Shown here piece after piece: positions 1-5,908 of a DNA stretch of 5,908 nucleotides. The DNA lies in NCBI GenBank assembly GCA_024694785.1, contig JAILJL010000170.1, forward strand, positions 1 through 5,908, read 5' to 3'. How positions within the stretch are numbered: position 1 is the stretch's first letter; the number at the start of each line of letters is the position of its first letter. This stretch comes from Lachnospiraceae bacterium (lineage in GTDB: Bacteria; Bacillota; Clostridia; Lachnospirales; Lachnospiraceae). The translations under genes and the position numbers were made by a program. The notes beneath the pieces were generated by a model, which worked only from the letters and a program-made list of their open reading frames with translations, was not told where the DNA came from and made no database searches.

Positions 1-1505
1 CGGATGTAATTGAAGTGGCTTTCCGCGAGAAGGATGAAAGCTGGCAGAATTACTCCACGAAAGTGACCTTCGATGACGGAAGCAGGCAGAATTTCAATAG
101 ATATGAAGATCCTTTCATGAAAGGTTTCATTAATGACAATCTCTATATGAGGGAGTCATGCGAAGACTGCAAATTCAGAGGTTTCAACAGAGGCTCGGAT
201 ATTACCCTCGGTGATTACTGGGGTGTAAGGGAAGAGTGGGATGACAAGAAAGGAACATCTCTTGTTATTGTCCATAATGAGAAGGGCCACGAGGTTATCG
301 AGGCGATCAAAGACAGTATTGTCATTCATAGAAGCAATAGCGTCGAAGCAAGTGAGAAGAACAGGGCGATAGAGGAATCGGTTAAGGCCAATCCTCATTC
401 CCGTGAATTCATAGAGAGAATAACAAAGGGTGATGATTTCATAAGAACTCTTGATGAATTCGAGAATAGAGACGAGCAGGAGCGTAAAGCAGGAAAAAGG
501 GTATCCGTATATATCTTTGGCAAGGATGAAGAAAAGCGCAGGATAACCAAGGAATCTCTCGAGAAATCAAAAGGAGTTACCGTTGAATTAATAGAGAACC
601 TCAATAATCCGGGGGATATGGATGAATTCTTGAGTAAGGCAACGGGAAGTCTTATATCTTTCCTTGAAGAAGGAGACACCGTTCATATGGATACATATGA
701 GCAGGCTTTTAAAAATGCGGAGACGGGAGCAGATGTATCGCTTTTCGGAATCAAGGAGATTGTTGCCGGTAAAGCGACATGGCCTATTAAGAATGCGTTT
801 AACGGCGAAGGTAACGAGTTATTCTTGTATGATTCATTTATAAGAGTGACAGGAAAAGCATCCGACTGTACATCTTACGGCGATTACCTATGCAATAAGG
901 TATATAAGAAAAGCGTATTTAACGGTGTGCCTCTTGGAGTATTTGATGCAGGATATAAGGAGCTTTGTTTACTTAATGCATTACTTACCGCAAGACCGAA
1001 TATTCATAAAGTCGTGGGAATGACAAGGAGCTTCGCGGACAGGCCGTATAAGCCATACAGAATCGGCGAAATCGACGTTAAGAGATTTGCAGATCTTGTC
1101 TTTAATGTATCGCTTAATGCGCAGAAGCTTAACGATCACATGCTTAGCATGACGCTTATAAGGGCTTACAAATATGAGAAGGAAATAGCTAAGCAGATGG
1201 AGTACAGAGGCTTCGATGATGTTAAGAAGAGGCTTCATACTCATATGGAGACATATTATCCGACTATACTCGGCGATTCGGTTCTTATGGAGGAGAATCT
1301 CATCGAGATAGAGAATAATTATATCGACGCAATCAATGAAAGACTTGCAACTGATAAGAGAATCTGGGAATACAAGTGCAAATATAACGATATGAAGAAT
1401 GAGTATGATATACTGGCAGGAAAAAGACTCGTTAAAACAGCACTTAAGGTTGATGCTTTTATCAAGAAGATAAAGGGAATCTTCGGATTCGGAAAGAAGA
1501 AATAA
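1..1505 (+). CDS. FrhB C-terminal domain protein fused to a degenerate glycosyltransferase-2-like domain (5' partial)
   Basis: The frame is open to the left edge (first whole codon at base 3, 500 residues visible), so the true start lies outside. The GTG at 15 is an internal valine: no ribosome site precedes it and family-like sequence runs through it. Residues below count from that GTG. Residues 1-130 match the C-terminal domain of the coenzyme F420 hydrogenase/dehydrogenase beta-subunit family: AFREKDESW, a CEDC pair (Cys49, Cys52), then SDITLGDYWG (61-70) and GTSLVIV. In Firmicutes such proteins occur in surface-polysaccharide loci beside pyruvyl transferases; their reaction is poorly defined. 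A charged helical linker (131-161) leads to a region resembling family 2 glycosyltransferases: VSVYIFGKD (163-171), GSLISFLEEGDTV (211-223), GADVSLFG, LCNKVYKKSVF (292-302). The usual DDGS and DxD-type catalytic motifs are absent. The C-terminus is basic (KKIKGIFGFGKKK) and may touch the membrane. Family assignment of the first half is firm; the second half is inferred from pattern only. Confidence 0.8.
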   Translation, partial: DVIEVAFREKDESWQNYSTKVTFDDGSRQNFNRYEDPFMKGFINDNLYMRESCEDCKFRGFNRGSDITLGDYWGVREEWDDKKGTSLVIVHNEKGHEVIEAIKDSIVIHRSNSVEASEKNRAIEESVKANPHSREFIERITKGDDFIRTLDEFENRDEQERKAGKRVSVYIFGKDEEKRRITKESLEKSKGVTVELIENLNNPGDMDEFLSKATGSLISFLEEGDTVHMDTYEQAFKNAETGADVSLFGIKEIVAGKATWPIKNAFNGEGNELFLYDSFIRVTGKASDCTSYGDYLCNKVYKKSVFNGVPLGVFDAGYKELCLLNALLTARPNIHKVVGMTRSFADRPYKPYRIGEIDVKRFADLVFNVSLNAQKLNDHMLSMTLIRAYKYEKEIAKQMEYRGFDDVKKRLHTHMETYYPTILGDSVLMEENLIEIENNYIDAINERLATDKRIWEYKCKYNDMKNEYDILAGKRLVKTALKVDAFIKKIKGIFGFGKKK

Positions 1506-1507
1506 GT

Positions 1508-2650
1508 ATGTATGAATTATTGAAAACCGAGGGACGCGCCAAAAGAGCAAGAGTTACGACGGTGCATGGTGTTGTAGAGACACCTGTATTCATGAATGTC
1601 GGAACGGTTGCTGCAATTAAAGGCGCCGTATCCACGGATGATCTAAGAGAAATAGGAACCCAGATAGAATTAAGCAATACCTATCATCTTCATGTAAGAA
1701 CGGGAGATGAAGCCATAAAGAAGCTTGGAGGACTTCATAAGTTCATGAACTGGGATAAGCCGATTCTTACCGACTCCGGCGGATTTCAGGTATTTTCTCT
1801 TACGGGACTTCGTAAGATTAAGGAAGAAGGCGTAACATTCCAGTCGCATATAGACGGGCACAAGATATTTATGGGCCCGGAAGAATCGATGCAGATACAG
1901 TCGAATCTTGCATCGACTATCGCGATGGCATTCGATGAGTGTCCGCCGGCACTTGCAGAACGCAAGTATGTGGAGGACTCGGTTGCACGTACCACAAGGT
2001 GGCTGGAGCGTTGCCGTGTTAAGATGAAAGAACTTAATGAACGCGAGGATACTATTAATAAGAATCAGTGGCTTTTTGGGATTAATCAGGGAGCTGTATA
2101 TGATGATATAAGAATTGAGCACGCAAAGAGAATTGCGGATATGGATCTTGATGGATATGCCGTAGGAGGCCTTGCGGTTGGAGAGACTCATGAGCAGATG
2201 TATCACGTACTTGACGAAGTGGTGCCGTACTTACCGCAGAATAAGCCGACTTATCTTATGGGTGTGGGAACACCGGCCAATATTCTTGAGGCGGTAGACA
2301 GAGGAATAGACTTCTTTGATTGTGTATATCCGTCAAGAAACGGCCGTCACGGACACGCTTATACGAGATTCGGCAAGCTTAATCTTAATAACGAGCAGTA
2401 TAAGTTCGACGAGCGTCCTTTGGAAGAAGGATGCAAGTGTCCGGCGTGCAGAAGTTATTCGAGAGCATATATAAGGCATCTTCTTAAGGCAAAGGAGATG
2501 CTTGGTATGAGACTTCTGGTTCTTCATAATCTATACTTCTACAATCACCTTATGGAGAGTATAAAAGGTGCACTTGATTGCGGAGAATATAAGAAATTCA
2601 AGGCGGAAATGCTTGAAATCATGGCAGAGGGAGATGGAGGCAGTTTATAA
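1508..2650 (+). CDS. tgt: queuine/preQ1 tRNA-guanine transglycosylase
   Basis: This enzyme swaps guanine-34 in the anticodon of GUN tRNAs (Asp, Asn, His, Tyr) for preQ1, a step in queuosine synthesis in the cytoplasm. The 380-residue product has the usual bacterial length (E. coli Tgt is 375) and is collinear throughout. Visible landmarks are VVETPVFMNVGT near residue 22, LTDSGGFQVFS with Asp89 (general acid/base position), FDEC with Asp143 (base recognition), GYAVGGLAVGE at 216-226, and FDCVYPSRNGRHGH with Asp271, equivalent to the E. coli nucleophile Asp264. The zinc site is complete: Cys309, Cys311, Cys314 and His340. The ATG at 1508 lies two bases after the preceding stop and gives the normal N-terminus; GGAAAG (1491-1496), inside the upstream gene, is a weak ribosome site, so translational coupling is likely. 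Nothing suggests damage. No queuosine partner gene such as queA is visible in the window. Confidence 0.97.
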   Translation: MYELLKTEGRAKRARVTTVHGVVETPVFMNVGTVAAIKGAVSTDDLREIGTQIELSNTYHLHVRTGDEAIKKLGGLHKFMNWDKPILTDSGGFQVFSLTGLRKIKEEGVTFQSHIDGHKIFMGPEESMQIQSNLASTIAMAFDECPPALAERKYVEDSVARTTRWLERCRVKMKELNEREDTINKNQWLFGINQGAVYDDIRIEHAKRIADMDLDGYAVGGLAVGETHEQMYHVLDEVVPYLPQNKPTYLMGVGTPANILEAVDRGIDFFDCVYPSRNGRHGHAYTRFGKLNLNNEQYKFDERPLEEGCKCPACRSYSRAYIRHLLKAKEMLGMRLLVLHNLYFYNHLMESIKGALDCGEYKKFKAEMLEIMAEGDGGSL

Positions 2651-2670
2651 ATATTTTATATTCTTCCCAC

Positions 2671-2699
2671 TTGAAGAAATAACTATAATTTAGTAATAT
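2671..2699 (+). promoter_or_regulatory. putative sigma-A promoter for yajC
   Basis: TTGAAG (2671-2676) and TAATAT (2694-2699) are separated by exactly 17 bases and each differs little from the consensus TTGACA/TATAAT. Transcription would begin near 2706, giving a leader of about 30 bases carrying the yajC ribosome site. Other TATAAT boxes occur at 2684-2689 and 2712-2717, but neither has a good -35 box at the right distance, and the second would put the start of transcription inside the ribosome site. The whole gap is AT-rich, so chance matches are likely; the assignment is inference. Confidence 0.5.
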
Positions 2700-2721
2700 A
2701 TTTTCATAGTCTATAATATAT

Positions 2722-2727
2722 GGAGGG
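2722..2727 (+). promoter_or_regulatory. ribosome binding site of yajC
   Basis: GGAGGG lies nine bases before the ATG at 2737. It helps decide among three in-frame ATG codons at 2737, 2740 and 2746: the first has the best spacing, the second (12 bases) is possible, and the third (18 bases) is too far. Confidence 0.8.
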
Positions 2728-2736
2728 ACAGTAATA

Positions 2737-3048
2737 ATGATGATTATGGCAGCAACAGCAGGAGGTACTGCAAGTACAATCTATACTGTAGTTATGGTAG
2801 TGGTTTTACTTGCACTTATGTACTTTATGATGATCAGACCACAGCAGAAGGAGACCAAGAGAAAGAACCAGATGATGGCCGAGATGGCAGTAGGCGATAC
2901 AGTACTTACAACAAGCGGCTTCTATGGTATTCTTATTGATATCCAGGATGATACATGTATAGTAGAGTTTGGTAATAACAAGAATTGCAGAATTCCTATG
3001 CAGAAGGCCGCAATTGCAGCTATAGAGAAGGCTGAGAACGCGCAATAG
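2737..3048 (+). CDS. yajC: preprotein translocase subunit YajC
   Basis: YajC is a small single-span membrane protein that associates with SecDF and the SecYEG translocon and supports protein export and membrane insertion; it is not essential where tested. The 103-residue product has the family layout: a short N-terminus, one hydrophobic segment at about residues 14-33 rich in Val, Leu and Met, the signature RPQQKE directly after it (34-39), a basic stretch KRK, then the small cytoplasmic domain with VGDTVLTTSGFYG (52-64) and a beta-rich end. Length is typical. It follows tgt by 86 bases, the common pairing, but probably has its own promoter and ends at a terminator, so secD and secF are not directly downstream here. 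The start was chosen from the GGAGGG ribosome site; ATG 2740 would remove only one methionine. Confidence 0.95.
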   Translation: MMIMAATAGGTASTIYTVVMVVVLLALMYFMMIRPQQKETKRKNQMMAEMAVGDTVLTTSGFYGILIDIQDDTCIVEFGNNKNCRIPMQKAAIAAIEKAENAQ

Positions 3049-3053
3049 TAACT

Positions 3054-3084
3054 AAAGGCACGTCTTTTTAAACGTGCCTTTTTT
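3054..3084 (+). terminator. intrinsic terminator after yajC
   Basis: The arms AAAGGCACGT (3054-3063) and ACGTGCCTTT (3072-3081) are perfect reverse complements, forming a 10-bp stem with an eight-base loop. The right arm runs into six consecutive T (3079-3084). It starts five bases after the yajC stop. Only three T would follow on the opposite strand, so it acts mainly on + strand transcripts. Confidence 0.92.
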
Positions 3085-3107
3085 GTATTAAACTATCGAG
3101 TTAAGAC

Positions 3108-3113
3108 AGGGGG
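3108..3113 (+). promoter_or_regulatory. ribosome binding site of the M16C peptidase gene
   Basis: AGGGGG lies six bases before the ATG at 3120 and fixes that start. The stretch between the terminator and this site (3085-3107) is very short and shows no convincing -35/-10 pair, so the promoter of this gene is unidentified; it could overlap the terminator, or expression may depend on readthrough. Confidence 0.75.
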
Positions 3114-3119
3114 AACGCA

Positions 3120-5908
3120 ATGTTAGATTTGAAGAAGTTGCCAATGTATGAATTGGTCGAGGAAGAAGATTTACAGGGCATCCATTCAAATGGTGTATAT
3201 CTTAAGCATGTTAAGACCGGTGCAAGAATTTGTTTATTTGAGAATGATGATGATAATAAGGTATTCTGTATCGGTTTCAGAACACCGCCTGAGAATCATA
3301 CAGGTGTGCCGCATATAATTGAGCACACGGTACTTTGCGGTTCTGACAGATTTCCGATTAAGGATCCTTTCATGGAGCTTGCAAAGAGTTCATTGCAGAC
3401 ATTCTTGAATGCAATGACATATAACGACAAGACAATATATCCTGTTGCAAGTATGAATGATAAAGATTTCCAGAACTTAATGGAAGTATATCTTGATGCG
3501 GTATTCAGACCTAATATCTATAAGTATGAAGAGATCTTCATGCAGGAAGGCTGGCATTACGAGTTAGAGAAGAAGGAAGATCCGATCACAATCAATGGTG
3601 TCGTATACAGCGAGATGAAGGGTGCTTTTTCCGCATTAGACGAGCACTTAGACGAGAATATCAACAGGAACTTATTCCCGGATAATACATATTCAAAGTG
3701 TTCCGGCGGAGATCCTCTTTATATTCCGGATCTTACACGTGAATATTATCTTGATTTCCACAGAAGATATTATCATCCGTCGAACTCATATATCTACCTC
3801 TATGGTAAGATGGATATGACGGAGAAGCTTCTTTATATCGATAAGGAATACTTAAGCAAGTATGACAGATTGGAGATTGATTCCGAAGTTAAGATACAGA
3901 AAGAATTTGCAGCACCGAAGGATGTAGTGGCAGAGTATCCTATCTCTTCCGAAGAAGATCCTAAGGGTAAGACAGTATATGCTTATGCTTCATTGATTAG
4001 CGATGCAACATTCGATCCTGAGATGCGTGTAGCTATGGATGCAATCGATTACATCCTTATGAACGCACCGGGTGCAGTACTTAAGCAGGCACTTCTTGAT
4101 GCAGGTATCGGTAACGATGTAAGCGGATATTTCTCAACATATAAGAGACAGTGCTCATATATGCTTTGGACAAAGAATGCCAATGCAGACGAACTTGACA
4201 AGTTTAAGAAAGTTATTAATGATACATTGGAAGACCTTCTTAAGAAGGGATTGAATAAGAAGAGCATCGAGGCATATCTTAACAGAGCTGAGTTCAACTT
4301 TAAAGAGCAGGATCCGGGATATATGCCGAAGGGCTTATTACTTATTGATTCATCATTTGAGACACTTCTTTATGATGATGACAAACCATTTACATTACTT
4401 GATCTTTCCAAAGTATATGGCGCTTTAAGAAAGAAGCTTAAAGAGACAACGTATTTTGAGGATATTATAAGACGATATTTGATTAATAACAATCATGCAG
4501 TATATCTTACAATGAAGCCATGTCCGGGTATGACTGCAAAGCAGGATGAAGAGCTTGCAAAGAAACTGGCAGAAGTTAAAGCCAAGATGTCAGATGCAGA
4601 GTTAGATGAACTTATTAAGAAGACAGCTGCATTAAAGCAGTATCAGACAGAGCCGTCAAGTCCTGAAGATATTGCCAAGATTCCGATGCTTAAGAGAAGC
4701 GATATCAAGAAGGAATGTGAGCCTGTAGTTAATAATATCGAGAAGATAGATGGTACGGAAGTTATCTGGAATGATATAGAGACTAATGGAATAGCGTATC
4801 TCTCGATGGGATTTGAGATCAAGAATCTTCCTTTAAGACTGTATCCTTATCTTGGTTTACTTAAGGATTTATTCACAATGCTTGATACCGATAAGCATAC
4901 ATATGCCGAATTAAGCAGTGAGATTGATTTCCATACCGGCGGCATCTCTGCGGATGCCAAGTTCATTCCGAATAAGGATGGAGTATCAAGAGGATTCTTT
5001 AGCATTAAGGCGAGCGCTTTATGTGAGAAGCTTGATAACGTGGCAGAGCTTATCAAAGAAGTTATCGGTACAACTAAATACGAGTCCGATAAGAGAGTCA
5101 AGGAGCTTATATCAGAAGGCGTATCAAGAATGAGCGAAGGTATCGCTGCTGCAGGTCATATGTATAGTATGAAGCGTGCAGGCTCTTACGTATCTGAGTT
5201 AGAGTACAGGAATGACCTTATAAGCGGAATTGATTACTATTACTTTATTAAAGATCTTTCCGAGCATTTCGACGAGAAGAAAGAGGAAGTATATAAGAAC
5301 TTAAGAGAGACAGCTGATTATATCTTTGACGAGAAGTTCCTTGTTCCTGCAATTGTCTGCCGTAAGGAAGCTCTGGATAAGATGGGAAGCATACTTAAGA
5401 CAGTTAAGCCTGTACTTAAGGGTTCCGGCAAGACGTATGAACCTGAAGAAGTTAAGTTGGAGGCTAAGAACGAAGCAATTACAACCTCTTCAAGAGTTCA
5501 GTATGTTGCATTAAGCGGCGGATATAAGTTGCATGGATATGATTATAATGGTGCAATGAGAGCCCTTGTCGGAGCTGTTAATAATGATAATCTCTACATC
5601 AATGTCCGCGTTAAGGGTGGTGCATATGGCGTATTCATGGTTGTAGACAGATTCGGTTCACTTTCATTCGGATCTTACCGTGATCCTAATATCAAGAAGA
5701 CATATGAAGCATATAATGCGGTACCTAAGTTCATTGAAGAACTTGATGCTGATGAAGATGCAATGACAAAGTTCGTTGTTGGTGCAATTGGCAAGTTAGA
5801 CAGGCCTTTGTCTCCTGCTATGAAGGGTGCATACTGCAGTGGTGCTTATTTAATGGGTCTTACGACCGAGGATTATCAGAAAGAGCGTGACGAATTAATC
5901 AATGCAAC
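3120..5908 (+). CDS. M16C family zinc metalloprotease, presequence protease-like (3' partial)
   Basis: The frame runs from ATG 3120 to the right edge without a stop: 929 codons plus two bases. Presequence-protease relatives (PreP, Cym1, clostridial HypA-type insulinase proteins) are usually about 970-1000 residues, so only the last few dozen residues should be missing. Such enzymes form a closing chamber that degrades short unfolded peptides. The inverted zinc motif HIIEH is at residues 65-69 (His65, His69 ligands, Glu68 catalytic), and the third ligand is Glu165 in VVYSEMKGAFS. SGGDP follows near 196-199. The inactive second M16 repeat is about residues 200-390. A Lys/Glu-rich helical linker (about 475-520) precedes the M16C-associated region beginning near IPMLKRSDI. 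VRVKGGAYGVF carries Arg830 and Tyr836, spaced like the substrate-anchoring Arg/Tyr pair of plant PreP. No signal peptide is visible, so it is probably cytoplasmic. It lies behind the yajC terminator, so it is likely a separate unit. Confidence 0.93.
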   Translation, partial: MLDLKKLPMYELVEEEDLQGIHSNGVYLKHVKTGARICLFENDDDNKVFCIGFRTPPENHTGVPHIIEHTVLCGSDRFPIKDPFMELAKSSLQTFLNAMTYNDKTIYPVASMNDKDFQNLMEVYLDAVFRPNIYKYEEIFMQEGWHYELEKKEDPITINGVVYSEMKGAFSALDEHLDENINRNLFPDNTYSKCSGGDPLYIPDLTREYYLDFHRRYYHPSNSYIYLYGKMDMTEKLLYIDKEYLSKYDRLEIDSEVKIQKEFAAPKDVVAEYPISSEEDPKGKTVYAYASLISDATFDPEMRVAMDAIDYILMNAPGAVLKQALLDAGIGNDVSGYFSTYKRQCSYMLWTKNANADELDKFKKVINDTLEDLLKKGLNKKSIEAYLNRAEFNFKEQDPGYMPKGLLLIDSSFETLLYDDDKPFTLLDLSKVYGALRKKLKETTYFEDIIRRYLINNNHAVYLTMKPCPGMTAKQDEELAKKLAEVKAKMSDAELDELIKKTAALKQYQTEPSSPEDIAKIPMLKRSDIKKECEPVVNNIEKIDGTEVIWNDIETNGIAYLSMGFEIKNLPLRLYPYLGLLKDLFTMLDTDKHTYAELSSEIDFHTGGISADAKFIPNKDGVSRGFFSIKASALCEKLDNVAELIKEVIGTTKYESDKRVKELISEGVSRMSEGIAAAGHMYSMKRAGSYVSELEYRNDLISGIDYYYFIKDLSEHFDEKKEEVYKNLRETADYIFDEKFLVPAIVCRKEALDKMGSILKTVKPVLKGSGKTYEPEEVKLEAKNEAITTSSRVQYVALSGGYKLHGYDYNGAMRALVGAVNNDNLYINVRVKGGAYGVFMVVDRFGSLSFGSYRDPNIKKTYEAYNAVPKFIEELDADEDAMTKFVVGAIGKLDRPLSPAMKGAYCSGAYLMGLTTEDYQKERDELINA

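Noticed and set aside
15..17. GTG at 15 as the start of the first gene
   Set aside because: The frame is open to base 3, no ribosome site precedes it, and the residues before it (D-V-I-E) continue the family pattern. It is an internal valine and the gene is truncated by the window.
981..1550. 189-codon open frame on the minus strand
   Set aside because: It lies antisense to the well-supported first gene and crosses into tgt, resembles no family I recognise, and is Leu/Ile/Ser-rich as expected from reading AT-rich coding DNA backwards.
1670..2206. 178-codon open frame on the minus strand
   Set aside because: It is fully antisense to tgt, whose catalytic and zinc residues are intact, and has no recognisable domain or convincing start.
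2651..2700. Terminator after tgt
   Set aside because: The only inverted repeat (TTCTTC/GAAGAA) is six bases long, has little GC, and is not followed by a T-run.
2712..2717. Perfect TATAAT as the -10 box of yajC
   Set aside because: No acceptable -35 box lies 16-18 bases upstream, and transcription would start within the GGAGGG ribosome site.
4918..5133. 71-codon + strand open frame inside the peptidase gene
   Set aside because: It overlaps the peptidase in another frame and has no ribosome site or recognisable motif; 5326-5514 is rejected for the same reason.

Overview
The window is a stretch of bacterial chromosome with every supportable gene on the + strand: four genes, two of them cut by the window edges. 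The DNA leans AT-rich, Arg is mostly AGA, Lys is mostly AAG, and ribosome sites are purine-rich (GGAGGG, AGGGGG). Together with a tgt-yajC pair and a long M16C metalloprotease, this suggests a Firmicute, most likely Clostridia and perhaps Lachnospiraceae (Butyrivibrio-like). That placement rests on style and family content, not on a database match.

Layout. Bases 1-1505 are the 3' part of a gene joining an FrhB-type C-terminal domain (the family named after coenzyme F420 hydrogenase beta subunit, common in surface-polysaccharide loci) to a second half that looks like a degenerate family 2 glycosyltransferase. Two bases later comes tgt (1508-2650), a complete queuosine tRNA-guanine transglycosylase with all catalytic and zinc residues. 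An 86-base AT-rich gap holds a plausible sigma-A promoter and a strong ribosome site for yajC (2737-3048), the small membrane accessory protein of the Sec translocon. A clear intrinsic terminator (3054-3084) closes yajC. From 3120 to the right edge runs an uninterrupted reading frame of 929 codons for a presequence-protease-like M16C zinc peptidase, lacking only its last few dozen residues.

How they fit together. tgt and yajC are neighbours in very many bacteria, usually in a queA-tgt-yajC-secDF type order. Here neither queA nor secDF adjoins them: a polysaccharide-type gene sits immediately upstream and a peptidase downstream. tgt may be transcribed by readthrough from the upstream gene; yajC probably has its own promoter as well; the peptidase is separated from yajC by the terminator.

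Most of the window is ordinary housekeeping sequence. The one protein that is not well explained is the first, a two-domain fusion whose glycosyltransferase-like half seems to have lost its catalytic motifs. I see no CRISPR array, tRNA, rRNA, insertion sequence or phage feature, and no convincing sign of an undescribed multi-gene system.
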